DNA from: Ignavibacteriales bacterium
Lineage (GTDB): Bacteria > Bacteroidota > Ignavibacteria > Ignavibacteriales > Melioribacteraceae
Direction of reading: 5' to 3'
Assembly (NCBI GenBank): GCA_020635275.1
Contig: JACKAA010000003.1
Location: 434,001-498,000, forward strand
Length of the DNA stretch: 64,000 bases
A model generated the notes under the pieces. It saw only the letters and a list, made by a program, of their open reading frames with translations. It did not search any database and had not been told where the DNA came from. Positions within the stretch are counted from its first letter, which is position 1, and each line of letters opens with the position of its first letter. Below are positions 53,212-62,525 of the stretch, piece by piece. Made by a program: the position numbers and the translations under genes.

Positions 53212-55089
53212 CTATTTACTTTCTTCTTTTGAATCTGATTCTTCAGTTTTTTCATCTTTTTCATTATCTGCCGATTTTTCTTCTTTTTTTGATGCATCTT
53301 TTTCAGCTGGTTCATCAAAACCAACAAATGCAGAAGAATCAAATTTTCCAGCATCAGCATTTCTTATTAAATCTACTGTAACTTTTTCAAGTTTATGTTC
53401 TTTAATAAATTCTTCAATTTCAGCATCTGTTCTATCTTTTAAAGCAGCAATTGCACTTAGAACAATTTTCTTGTTCTCTTTATCGAACTCAACTACTTTT
53501 GCTCCCAATTTTGTATCTATTGGGAAACAGAGAGAAAGATTTTTTAATTTCGAAGGTGAAAGTTGAGAAGCCGGAATAAATCCATCAACTCCTAATGCTA
53601 ATTCAGCAATTACACCTTTTTCAATAATTCTAACAACTTTAACTTCTTCTTCCTTTCCAACGTTGTAAACAGTTTCAAAATTATCCCATGGATTATCAGT
53701 AACTTGTTTGTGACCCAAGGATATTTTTCTATCTTCTGTATCTATGCTCAATACAATTACTTCTAATTGTTCACCTTTTTTAACTATTTCTCCAGGATGA
53801 CGAACTTTCTTTGTCCATGATAAATCAGAGATATGAACTAATCCATCAATACCTGGTTCCAATTCAACAAACACACCAAAGTTTGTTAAGTTTCTTGCTG
53901 TTCCAGTATGTTTTGATCCAACAGGATATTTTTTAAGTAATTCTTGCCAAGGATCTGGAGTTAATTGTTTCATTCCAAGAGAAATTTTCTTTTCTCCTTT
54001 GTCTAAGCTTAAAATTACAGCTTCAACATTTTGACCCATTGAAACATGTTGTGAAGGATGACTGATATGTTGTGTCCAGCTCATTTCAGAAATGTGAATT
54101 AAACCTTCAATACCTTTTTCAATCTCAATAAATGCGCCATAATCTGTAAGGGATACAACTCTACCGGCAACTTTATCACCAATTTTGTAATTAGTATCGA
54201 TGTTTTCCCAAGGGTGAGGTTGTAATTGTTTAAGGCTAAGAGATATTCTTTTCTTCTCCATATCAAAGTCGGTAACAACAACTTTAATTTTTTCATCAAG
54301 TTTAACAACTTCACTTGGATGATTAATTCTTCCCCAGCTTAAATCGGTGATGTGAACTAAACCATCTACTCCACCAAGATCAACGAACACACCAAAATCG
54401 GTAATTGCTTTAACAATACCTTCAAGAATTTGACCTTTATCTAAACCTTCAAGAATTTCTTTTCTTTGATCAGAAATTGTTTCTTCAATTAAAGCTTTAT
54501 GCGAGACAACAACATTTTCTGTAGTAGTATTAATTTTAACGATTTTAAAATCCATTGTTTGACCAACAAATGCATCAAAATCTCTAACCGGACGAATATC
54601 AATTTGTGAACCAGGTAAAAATGATTCAATTCCCATGATATCAACAACCATTCCGCCTTTAATTCTTTTAAGAATCTTACCGGTTAGTATTGTTTCTTTT
54701 TCATGAGCATCAATAATTTGTGCCCAAACTTTTAAGAAATCAGCACGTTTTTTACTAAGTACTAAATTGCCGTCTTCATCTTCAGTACTTTCAATTACAA
54801 CATCAACGTCCATGCCTAATTTGATTTCTTCAGTTGGAGTGAAATCATTTCGGGAAATTGTACCATCTGATTTAAAGCCAATATCTAAAACAACGTTATC
54901 ATCAGAAATGCCGACAATTTTTCCTTTAATTATTTCACCTTCTTTAAGATCTTGAAAAGATTGATCATAAAGTTTTGCTAATGTTTGAAGTTCCTCAGGA
55001 GAATACTCATCCGCATTCATAAATTTTACAGCATCCATTCTGGCTGATTTTTTTATTTCGTCCTTTGTTTCTTCTACTTGATCTGACAT
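53212..55089 (-). CDS. rpsA: 30S ribosomal protein S1
   Basis: mRNA-binding ribosomal protein of 625 aa with six S1 repeats. Two examples are GKIVGISDDNVVLDIGFKSD and VSLTDYGAFIEIEKGIEGLI, plus LTNFGVFVELEPGIDGLVHI. The C-terminal tail (about 585-625) is acidic and disordered. AGGAGGTTAA precedes the ATG. It is downstream of cmk, the usual order. A 16-base hairpin includes the ribosome site, which may be a control. Confidence 0.97.
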   Translation of the reverse strand: MSDQVEETKDEIKKSARMDAVKFMNADEYSPEELQTLAKLYDQSFQDLKEGEIIKGKIVGISDDNVVLDIGFKSDGTISRNDFTPTEEIKLGMDVDVVIESTEDEDGNLVLSKKRADFLKVWAQIIDAHEKETILTGKILKRIKGGMVVDIMGIESFLPGSQIDIRPVRDFDAFVGQTMDFKIVKINTTTENVVVSHKALIEETISDQRKEILEGLDKGQILEGIVKAITDFGVFVDLGGVDGLVHITDLSWGRINHPSEVVKLDEKIKVVVTDFDMEKKRISLSLKQLQPHPWENIDTNYKIGDKVAGRVVSLTDYGAFIEIEKGIEGLIHISEMSWTQHISHPSQHVSMGQNVEAVILSLDKGEKKISLGMKQLTPDPWQELLKKYPVGSKHTGTARNLTNFGVFVELEPGIDGLVHISDLSWTKKVRHPGEIVKKGEQLEVIVLSIDTEDRKISLGHKQVTDNPWDNFETVYNVGKEEEVKVVRIIEKGVIAELALGVDGFIPASQLSPSKLKNLSLCFPIDTKLGAKVVEFDKENKKIVLSAIAALKDRTDAEIEEFIKEHKLEKVTVDLIRNADAGKFDSSAFVGFDEPAEKDASKKEEKSADNEKDEKTEESDSKEESK

Positions 55090-55105
55090 TTAACCTCCTG
55101 GTTAA
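55090..55105 (-). promoter_or_regulatory. hairpin containing rpsA ribosome-binding site
   Basis: On the minus strand TTAACC-AGGA-GGTTAA is a perfect 6-bp stem with a 4-base loop, ending one base before the ATG. The AGGAGG Shine-Dalgarno is half in the loop, half in the stem. The hairpin may limit translation and allow S1 to control its own mRNA, as known in E. coli. Confidence 0.45.
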
Positions 55106-55188
55106 AATATCTGTGTTTCACTTCTTCGTCATCAAAAGATTTGCAACACAGTTGGTTTTTAGTTTAACATATTTAATTTAGATGACTT

Positions 55189-55863
55189 TTATTTATTAAT
55201 TATTTTTTCAACTATGTTAAGAATTCTATTTACTTCTTCTTGTATTGTAAGATTTGTTGTATCAACCTCAATTGCATCTTTAGCTTTAGTTAAAGGACTG
55301 ACTTTTCTGCTGCTGTCTATTGTATCTCTATTCAATAAACTTTTTTCAACCTCGTCTAAACTTATTTCCACACCTTTTTCTTTAAATTCCAAATATCTTC
55401 GTTTTGCTCTTTCTTTTGCATTTGCAGTTAAAAATATTTTCAAATCTGCATTTGGAAAAACAACTGTTGTAGTATCTCTACCTTCTACAACTAAATTATT
55501 ATTTTCTCCAAATTTTTGTTGAAGTTTTACTAACTCAACTCTTACATCTTTAATTCTGCTTATATCACTAACTTTTGAGTTAACTTTTGGAGTTCTAATA
55601 TTATCGGTGACTTCTTTACCATCAATAAAAACTCTTGTTAAACCATTACTATATTGTAAAGTCAGATTAATATTTTTTGCAGCTTCAACAACTGCGTCCT
55701 CATCATTTTCAATATTTTTTTCTAATGCATAATATGTAATTGCTCGGTACATTGCTCCAGTATCAACATATAGAAAACCTAACTTATCAGCCAAATATTT
55801 TGCCAGTGTACTTTTACCTGAAGCAGCAGGTCCATCAATAGCAATGATTATAAATTTTTGCAT
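55189..55863 (-). CDS. cmk: cytidylate kinase
   Basis: Phosphorylates CMP and dCMP. At 224 aa it has Walker A GPAASGKSTLAKYLA, the DTGAMYRAITYY substrate segment, and GRDTTTVVFPNAD (usually GRDIGT). The lid region is RAKRRYLEFKE. It lies 99 bases upstream of rpsA on the same strand, the usual arrangement in many bacteria. Confidence 0.93.
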   Translation of the reverse strand: MQKFIIIAIDGPAASGKSTLAKYLADKLGFLYVDTGAMYRAITYYALEKNIENDEDAVVEAAKNINLTLQYSNGLTRVFIDGKEVTDNIRTPKVNSKVSDISRIKDVRVELVKLQQKFGENNNLVVEGRDTTTVVFPNADLKIFLTANAKERAKRRYLEFKEKGVEISLDEVEKSLLNRDTIDSSRKVSPLTKAKDAIEVDTTNLTIQEEVNRILNIVEKIINK

Positions 55864-55960
55864 AGTCTTGAAAATTAAGAAAATAATTCAACTTTATCAA
55901 AATTATTTTTACCGTAATTTATTATATTTCAACATGTTAACAAAATAGAATGGAAGTTTT

Positions 55961-56209
55961 ATGGGACTTTTAAGTTGGATTTTAGTTGGTGGAATTGCAG
56001 GTTGGTTATCCACAAAAATATTAAAACCAAAAAAGAAAAAAGGATGTTTTACAGGAATATTACTTGGAGTAGTCGGGGCAATTGTTGGCGGCTTTGCTGT
56101 TTCTTTTTTTGGTGGAACCGAAGTTACAGGTTTTAATCCGTACAGTATTTTTGTTGCAACTTTAGGAGCAGTAATTCTTATATGGATTGCTAGGCAATTT
56201 GGGGAATAA
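55961..56209 (+). CDS. GlsB/YeaQ/YmgE family membrane protein
   Basis: An 82 aa protein with three hydrophobic helices and Gly-rich motifs (GGIAGWLSTKILKPK, FTGILLGVVGAIVGGFAVSF). The family is called transglycosylase-associated, often stress induced. TGGAAG precedes the ATG. It lies alone between cmk and suhB on the plus strand. Confidence 0.87.
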   Translation: MGLLSWILVGGIAGWLSTKILKPKKKKGCFTGILLGVVGAIVGGFAVSFFGGTEVTGFNPYSIFVATLGAVILIWIARQFGE

Positions 56210-56239
56210 ATAAATAATTACTTATTCCCTTTAACAATT

Positions 56240-57004
56240 TTAGCTATTCATAATCTCAATCATTTCATCATGAACTTTTCCATTTGTTGCAAGAAATTGA
56301 TTAGAAAAAATATTAATTGGTCTATTTGTAAAATCTGTTAATTTTCCACCAGCTTCTTCAACAATTAGCATTCCGGCACAAACATCCCACGGACTTAAAT
56401 TAGCTTCCCAGAATCCATCAAATACACCGGAAGCGACATAACAAAAATCAATTGCAGCTGATCCTAATCTTCTTACAGCACGTGTTTTTGGTAAAAATGC
56501 TCCAAAAAGTTTTATAGCTTCTTTATAACCATCTTTTCTATCATATGCAAATCCAGTTACTAAAACACTTTCAGCAAGTTTAGAATTATTACTTACATTT
56601 ATTTTTTTATCATTCTCAAATGTACCGGCACCTTTTTCAGCAGAATAAATTACATGTCTCATAACATCATAAATTACGCCTATAATTGTTTCGTTATTTT
56701 TTTGAATTCCGATTGAGACGGAAAATATTGGCAAACCATGTGCAAAATTAGTTGTGCCGTCAATAGGATCAATTACCCATGTATATTCAGAAGATTTTGA
56801 ACAATTTCCACTCTCCTCGGCAATTATTGAGTGAGTTGGAAATTCTTTTTTTATAAAATCAGTTATTACTTTTTCAGCAGCTTTATCAATATTTGTAACA
56901 AGATTTGCAGCATCAGTTTTAAATTCAATTGAAATTTTATTACCAAATCCCTCTCTAATTAAACTTCCAGCTTCTTTTGCAATTTCAATAGTTTTCGTAA
57001 TCAT
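56240..57004 (-). CDS. suhB: inositol monophosphatase family protein
   Basis: A 254 aa Mg2+-dependent phosphatase. The metal motifs are EESG (about 67), WVIDPIDGTTNFAHGLP and, near the C-terminus, WEANLSPWDVCAGMLIVEEAGG. It hydrolyses inositol-1-phosphate or related sugar phosphates, and SuhB can also affect rRNA transcription. The symbol is by analogy; the natural substrate is unproven. AAGGAT precedes the ATG. Confidence 0.9.
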   Translation of the reverse strand: MITKTIEIAKEAGSLIREGFGNKISIEFKTDAANLVTNIDKAAEKVITDFIKKEFPTHSIIAEESGNCSKSSEYTWVIDPIDGTTNFAHGLPIFSVSIGIQKNNETIIGVIYDVMRHVIYSAEKGAGTFENDKKINVSNNSKLAESVLVTGFAYDRKDGYKEAIKLFGAFLPKTRAVRRLGSAAIDFCYVASGVFDGFWEANLSPWDVCAGMLIVEEAGGKLTDFTNRPINIFSNQFLATNGKVHDEMIEIMNS

Positions 57005-57105
57005 TTGTATCCTTATTTTTTATGTAATTTATGTGTCTTGAATGCACCTTTTTAATTGCGTATTTTAATTATTCGCATTTTTAAAATTATTCAATTAAGA
57101 GACTT

Positions 57106-59535
57106 ATGGCAAAAAGAAAAAAAGTTAATGAAAATACAACCGTTGTTCAAGAGATTCCAAAGTTTTTACCAGTTCTTCCACTTAGAGATAATATTATTTT
57201 TCCTTATATGATTTTTCCAGTATTAGTTGGAAGAGAACAATCTATAAGAGCGGCAAATTTTTCATTAGAAACTTCTAAATACATTTTTTTATCTGCTCAG
57301 AAAAAAGCAAATTTAGAAGATCCAACACCGGAAGATATTTATACTGAAGGCACAATTGCAAAAATTATTCAAATATTAAAACTCCCAAATGGACTAATGA
57401 AAATTTTAGTCGATGGAGTAATGCAAGGAAAAATTATAAAATTTACTAATCGTAAGGAATTTTACGAAGCTGAAGTAGATGTTATTGTACCTGAAGAAGT
57501 TAATACTCAAGAAATGTCAGCATTAATTCGTCAATTAACAGTTCAGTTTAAAGACTATGTTAAAAATAATCGAAACATTCCTGCTGAAGCCATAAGTGCT
57601 TATGAAAATATTGATGAGCCCGATAGAAAATTATTTTACGTTGCGGCAAATATAAATCAATCAATACAAGTAAAGCAGTCAATCCTAAAAAACTTTTCAC
57701 TAAAAGAACAAATATATGAAGTTATTAAGCTTCTCAATTCAGAAGTTGACATTCTTAAGGTTGAAAAAGAGATTGAATCAAAAGTTCAGGAAAATATTAC
57801 AAAAACCCAACGTAAGTTTATTATACAAGAACAAATAAGAATTCTGCAAGATGAATTAGGAAAAGACGAAGAAATTTCTCCTGAATTTGCAAAGCTGACT
57901 GAAAAGATTAAGAAAGCTAAAATGCCAAAAGATGTTTTAGAAAAAGTTGACGAAGAATTTAATAAACTCAAGAAAACACCACCAAGTTCTCCTGAATCTA
58001 CTGTAATTAGAAATTATCTTGATTGGATTGTTGATGTTCCTTGGTATAAAAAAACAAAAGATAATTTAGATATTTCTAATGTAAGAAAAATTTTAGACGA
58101 AGATCATTATGGCTTGGATAAACCGAAAGAAAGAATAGTTGAACATATTGCAGTTCTTAATTTAGTAAAAGAAATGAAGGGACAGATTCTTTGTTTTGTT
58201 GGACCTCCGGGAGTTGGTAAAACTTCACTTGGTAAATCAATTGCAAGAGCATTAGGAAGAAAATTTGTCAGAATCAGCTTAGGCGGTGTCCGTGATGAAG
58301 CAGAAATTAGAGGTCACCGAAGAACTTATATTGGTTCTCTTCCGGGAAAAATAATTCAATCAATGAAAAAAGCAGGAACAACAAATCCAGTTTTACTACT
58401 TGATGAAATTGATAAAATGAGTATGGATTTTAGAGGAGATCCTTCCTCGGCAATGTTAGAAGTATTAGATCCCGAGCAAAATCATAATTTTACAGATCAT
58501 TATTTAGATGTTGAATATGATTTATCAAAAGTTATGTTCATAACTACAGCAAATGTAAGATATAATATTCCTCTTCCGTTACAAGACAGAATGGAAGTAA
58601 TTGAATTACCTGGATATCTTGAACATGAAAAAATTGAAATTGCAAAACGACATATAATACCTAAACAATTAGAGGCGCATGGCTTAAACACAATTGGTGT
58701 TAATATTATTGATGATGCAATTCATAAAATTATTATGGAATATACACGTGAAGCAGGTGTAAGAAATTTGGAAAGAGAAATTTCATCTGTGTTTAGAAAA
58801 ACAGCAAAAGAAATAGTAATTAACAGACATAAAAAAGTTCAAACTAAAAAGAAAAGTCAATTTGTAATTGATGATAAAAAGGTTGAAAAATATTTGGGTG
58901 TTCCAAAATTCAGGGCTCAAAAATCAAAAAGAGAAGCTAAGGTAGGAAGTGTAACAGGATTAGCATGGACAAGTGTCGGCGGTGATATATTAAATGTTGA
59001 AGTGACAATCATGAGCGGAACAGGTAAATTAACCTTAACCGGTCAACTCGGTGATGTTATGAAAGAATCAGCTCAGGCATCATTAAGTTACTTACGTTCA
59101 AATGCAAAAAATCTTGGATTACCAGTTAATTTCCAAAAAGGGAAAGAAATTCACATACATTTACCTGAAGGCGCAATTCCAAAAGATGGTCCTTCTGCCG
59201 GAATTACAATGACAATGGCAATGTATTCCGCAATTTGTAAAAAAGAAGCTCGTGGCGATGTTGCAATGACCGGCGAAATTACATTGCGCGGAGATGTTTT
59301 ACCAATCGGCGGTTTAAATGAAAAATTATTAGCCGCAAAAAGAAATGGAATTTTAACCGTTATAATTCCCAAAGAAAATGAAAAAGATTTAGCTGAAATT
59401 AAAGATGCAATTAAAGAAGGAATGAAAATAATTCCTGTTGAAACAATTAATGAAGCAATTCCAATATTATTTGATAGAAAAATTGTAAGAAGGAAAAGTA
59501 CAAATAGAACAAGTACCAGAAATAGAAAAAAATAA
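57106..59535 (+). CDS. lon: ATP-dependent protease Lon
   Basis: Cytoplasmic AAA+ serine protease. At 809 aa it has the N-terminal LON domain, Walker A GPPGVGKTSLGKS, Walker B LLLDEIDKM, and the catalytic pair Ser697 (PKDGPSAGIT) and Lys740 (GGLNEKLLAAK), 43 residues apart as in E. coli. The C-terminal tail is basic (RRKSTNRTSTRNRKK). Its last codons overlap the in-frame extension of the next gene. Confidence 0.97.
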   Translation: MAKRKKVNENTTVVQEIPKFLPVLPLRDNIIFPYMIFPVLVGREQSIRAANFSLETSKYIFLSAQKKANLEDPTPEDIYTEGTIAKIIQILKLPNGLMKILVDGVMQGKIIKFTNRKEFYEAEVDVIVPEEVNTQEMSALIRQLTVQFKDYVKNNRNIPAEAISAYENIDEPDRKLFYVAANINQSIQVKQSILKNFSLKEQIYEVIKLLNSEVDILKVEKEIESKVQENITKTQRKFIIQEQIRILQDELGKDEEISPEFAKLTEKIKKAKMPKDVLEKVDEEFNKLKKTPPSSPESTVIRNYLDWIVDVPWYKKTKDNLDISNVRKILDEDHYGLDKPKERIVEHIAVLNLVKEMKGQILCFVGPPGVGKTSLGKSIARALGRKFVRISLGGVRDEAEIRGHRRTYIGSLPGKIIQSMKKAGTTNPVLLLDEIDKMSMDFRGDPSSAMLEVLDPEQNHNFTDHYLDVEYDLSKVMFITTANVRYNIPLPLQDRMEVIELPGYLEHEKIEIAKRHIIPKQLEAHGLNTIGVNIIDDAIHKIIMEYTREAGVRNLEREISSVFRKTAKEIVINRHKKVQTKKKSQFVIDDKKVEKYLGVPKFRAQKSKREAKVGSVTGLAWTSVGGDILNVEVTIMSGTGKLTLTGQLGDVMKESAQASLSYLRSNAKNLGLPVNFQKGKEIHIHLPEGAIPKDGPSAGITMTMAMYSAICKKEARGDVAMTGEITLRGDVLPIGGLNEKLLAAKRNGILTVIIPKENEKDLAEIKDAIKEGMKIIPVETINEAIPILFDRKIVRRKSTNRTSTRNRKK

Positions 59536-59560
59536 TCTTTCTCTTGATGAAATTTACAAA

Positions 59561-60013
59561 TTGCTGTATCAGCAAATAAATGGATTGTTAAATCCAAATG
59601 AGCCAACTGTTACAAATTTATCAAACGTTGTTGCGGCTTTAAAACAGACATTTGAAAAAATTAGTTGGGTTGGCTTTTATTTATCAAAAGAAGAAATGTT
59701 ATATCTTGGACCCTTTCAAGGAAAAGTTGCCTGTACCAGAATTAAATTCGGCAATGGAGTTTGCGGAACTTCAGCATTAAAAAAAGAAACGCAAGTTGTA
59801 CCAAATGTTCATGAATATCCGGGTCATATTGCATGCGATGTTGAAACAAATTCTGAAATTGTTATCCCAATAATTTTTAATAATAATGTTTATGGAGTTT
59901 TAGATTTAGACAGCACTCAATTTTCTGCATTTGATGAAACTGATAAAATCTGGCTTGAGAAAATTTGCGAATTGATCGCAAATAAATTAGAATTGAAAAG
60001 TTTTTTAATTTAA
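59561..60013 (+). CDS. msrC: free methionine-(R)-sulfoxide reductase (GAF domain)
   Basis: A GAF-domain oxidoreductase that repairs free methionine-R-sulfoxide. The three catalytic Cys are present: VACTRIKFG, GVCGTSAL and HIACDVETNSE. FYLSKEEMLYLGPFQGK fits the family. The start shown is TTG (150 aa). Upstream in frame there are 24 more codons with no ATG or GTG, including LSLDEIYKLL that fits the family's N-terminal helix, and AGAAGGA lies inside the end of lon. So the real start may be ATA or ATT at 59504-59552. Confidence 0.85.
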   Translation: MLYQQINGLLNPNEPTVTNLSNVVAALKQTFEKISWVGFYLSKEEMLYLGPFQGKVACTRIKFGNGVCGTSALKKETQVVPNVHEYPGHIACDVETNSEIVIPIIFNNNVYGVLDLDSTQFSAFDETDKIWLEKICELIANKLELKSFLI

Positions 60014-60634
60014 TAAATAAAAAGTTCGCTCTTTGTCACTCCGGACTTGATCTGGAATCCAGATTCCCACTCATGCTTACCATAAACAAATTTTGGGAAA
60101 CGTCGCAAAGTATTTCCTTTATACTTGTTTGGACTCAAAAAACTCACTTCAGAAATTGCTTCAATTAAAGAAATAATCCCCAACTTTTTAGTAGTAAATA
60201 AGGTTTTAGAATAACTTAAAGCATTATAATATTTTATCAACGATCTTTGTTTCTCATTATTTTTTACAGCTTTCAAAATAAATTGTTCTGCCCAAGTATA
60301 AGGGCTAACAACTACTTCATCAAGAACATAACTTTTTTCAGTTAGAAAAATATTTAATTTTAAATTGCATTATTCCACAGTTATAATTGTATCTTCAAAT
60401 CCAATTGACGAAAATTTTATTCTATTTTCTCCTTTGCTTAAAGTTACTTTAAAAAACTCCATCACTATTAGATGTTGTTCCTCTTGGTTGAATTTTGAAT
60501 TGAAATATTACAGTAAGAAATTGGCTGCAAAAGTATTTTTGTTAAAAACAGAGCCTTCTATTCTTACTATTTTGTGAAAAAGTTAAATTATAAAATGTTA
60601 TGAGAATAATAATTAGGAATTTGGTTTTTATCAT
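60010..60634 (-). pseudogene. decayed DUF5686/carboxypeptidase-regulatory-like protein
   Basis: Remnant of an outer-membrane protein with N-terminal CarboxypepD_reg domain and start of a DUF5686 region. Reading in from 60634: MIKTKFLIIILITFY...TFSQ signal peptide; then a frame change near 60600-60570; VRIEGSVFNKNTFAANF (regulatory domain start); a stop; TTSNSDGVF then a one-T frame change at a T6 run (about 60450); KVTLSKGENRIKFSSIGFED; another stop; then LDEVVVSPYTWAEQFILKAV and YNALSYSKT continuing to 60010. The 3' part is cut by a repeat, so the C-terminal barrel is missing. Confidence 0.8.
60036..60070. repeat. partial palindromic repeat truncating the pseudogene
   Basis: TCACTCCGG ... 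TCTGGAAT followed by CCAGATTCCC matches one arm of the composite repeat family (compare 33825-33849). The pseudogene's last codons lie inside it, so the repeat arrived in or joined the broken gene. Confidence 0.6.
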
Positions 60635-60819
60635 TTTTTACAATAATAATTTGCTCGGAAATATTAAAAAGTAAAGGACAAAGGTAAATTTTAATTATTT
60701 TAAAATTAAAAATATTTATATAAAAATAATGATCATATTTAAATGTCTTAATATTGGCAATCGGAAAAGGATGAATAATTTTATAAATTTATGTTTCTAA
60801 AAATCAAATGATCGGAAAT

Positions 60820-62515
60820 ATGACTTTTGTAGTTACTGCAAGAAAATGGAGACCTCAATTATTTAGTAAAGTTGTTGGACAGCAGCATATTACTACTACA
60901 CTTAAAAATGCAATTGAGAATGATAGAATTGGTCATGCTTATATTTTTGCTGGACCTAGAGGTGTTGGTAAAACAACAACTGCTAGAATTTTAGCAAAAA
61001 GATTAAATTGTGAAAATTCCCAATGGCGGCGAACCTTGTAATGAATGTTCTTCATGTAATAATTTTTTAAAATCTCAATCTCTTGATATTATTGAAATTG
61101 ACGGCGCTTCAAATAGAAGGATTGATGAAATTAGAACTTTACGTGAATCAGTGAAATATGCACCTACTAGTGGAGAATACAAAGTTTACATTATTGATGA
61201 AGTTCATATGCTTACAACAGAATCCTTTAATGCCCTGTTGAAAACACTGGAGGAACCGCCTGAACATACTATTTTTATTTTTGCTACAACAGATATACAC
61301 AAAGTACCTTTAACAATTATATCAAGATGTCAAAGATTTGATTTTAGAAGAATTGAATTAGATGAAATTAAAAATCTGCTTAAACAAATTTCTGATTCAG
61401 AAAAAATTAAAATTGATGATGACTCTTTAACTTTAATAGCAAAAAAAGCTGATGGAGCATTGAGAGATGCAGAAAGTATTTTCGATCAAGTTGTTTCTTT
61501 CTGTGGAAAAAATGTTGATGTTAATATACTAAAGCAAATGTTAAATCTTATAGATGATGAGACTTATTTCCAAGTTTCAGAAGCATTATTAGATAAAGAT
61601 TTTAAAGTAGCTTTTGAGATTTCTGATAAGATTTATTCAAATGGTTGGAACTTTATTGATTTTGTTAACGGATTAGTTGAACACTTTAGAAATATTACTA
61701 CTGTAGTAATTACGAAGTCTGCAAATTTTATTGAAACTTCAGAAAATTTAAAAGAAAAATATCTTAAATATGAAAACAGATTTTCAGAAGGAGATTTACT
61801 TAGAATATTATCTTTTTTGAATAAGACACAAAATGAATTGAGAAATTCGCAAAATCAAAAATTAAAAGTTGAAATCTCTTTAACTCATTTAATTGGTCTT
61901 GAAAAATCTTCTACCATAAGTGAATTATTATCCCAAAAAGGCAATTTAGATTTTGAAGTAAAAAAAAAAAGTAGTGATCTAAAAACTCCAATACAAATAG
62001 AACAAAAAATTGAGACAATCGTTCAAAATGCTGATAATTTTGAAAAAAAAGAGCAAACACCAAATAATAACACTCCAAAAAGTTCAATAAAAGACAATAA
62101 AAACAAGGAAGACAATAATAAGCCCGCTTCCGCCGACGCAAAAAAAATTGAATCAATTGAGAATATCATAAAAAATTGGGATAATTTTAAGTCAACTATT
62201 TCCTCTGAAAGGTTTACACTTGGACCTTTGCTTGATCATACTTTTCCAGCAAAAATTGCTAATAATATTTTACATGTGGATGTAAATCACAAAGAAGATG
62301 TTTCAATTTTAGAATCATCTAACGATTTTCTCTCTAAAAGAATTTCTTCAATCTTTAACAGCAATATAAAATTGAGTTTCAAATACAATAAAACAAAAAT
62401 AGCTGAACCAATTAATAATTCAACTATTGAATTTACAGAAGAAGATGATCCTTATAAGGATCATCCACTAGTAAAAAGTATTGTTAATGAATTAGGCGGC
62501 AGAGAAATTAAATAA
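60820..62515 (+). CDS. dnaX: DNA polymerase III subunit tau/gamma, frame broken at about 61018
   Basis: Clamp-loader ATPase. The ATG at 60820 (MTFVVTARKWRPQ) is the family start. Walker A GPRGVGKTTTARILAK, zinc Cys CNECSSC, DEVHMLT, and LLKTLEEPPEH are seen. The reading frame changes once by +1: after NCEN the text AATTCCC reads as S-Q-W in frame 1 and stops at 61041, while reading AAT-CCC gives PNGGEPCNEC and continues to 62515. One extra base is the simplest reading, so this is an assembly error or a mutation. A second site, an 11-A run at 61960-61970, may make gamma. Corrected tau is about 564 aa. Confidence 0.88.
61960..61970 (+). other. dnaX slippery A11 run with -1 frame double stop
   Basis: In frame 0 the text reads GTA AAA AAA AAA AGT AGT GAT. 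Slipping one base back (ribosome or RNA polymerase) gives AAG TAG TGA right after the run, two stops in a row. The position is just past the AAA+ and collar domains, at about residue 384 of 564, where the short gamma form should end. E. coli uses A-AAA-AAG and Thermus an A-run for the same purpose. Confidence 0.7.
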
Positions 62516-62525
62516 AAAACATTCT

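Noticed and set aside
61010..61041. Programmed +1 frameshifting in dnaX
   Set aside because: No stop codon or rare codon sits at the slip site (AAT TCC CAA) and the tRNA could not re-pair well in the +1 frame. An indel or error is simpler. The A11 run further on is the better recoding candidate.
62043..62050. Second A-run (A8) in dnaX
   Set aside because: The -1 frame does not stop at once but runs through RANTK-like codons before TAA, so the A11 site is a better gamma switch.
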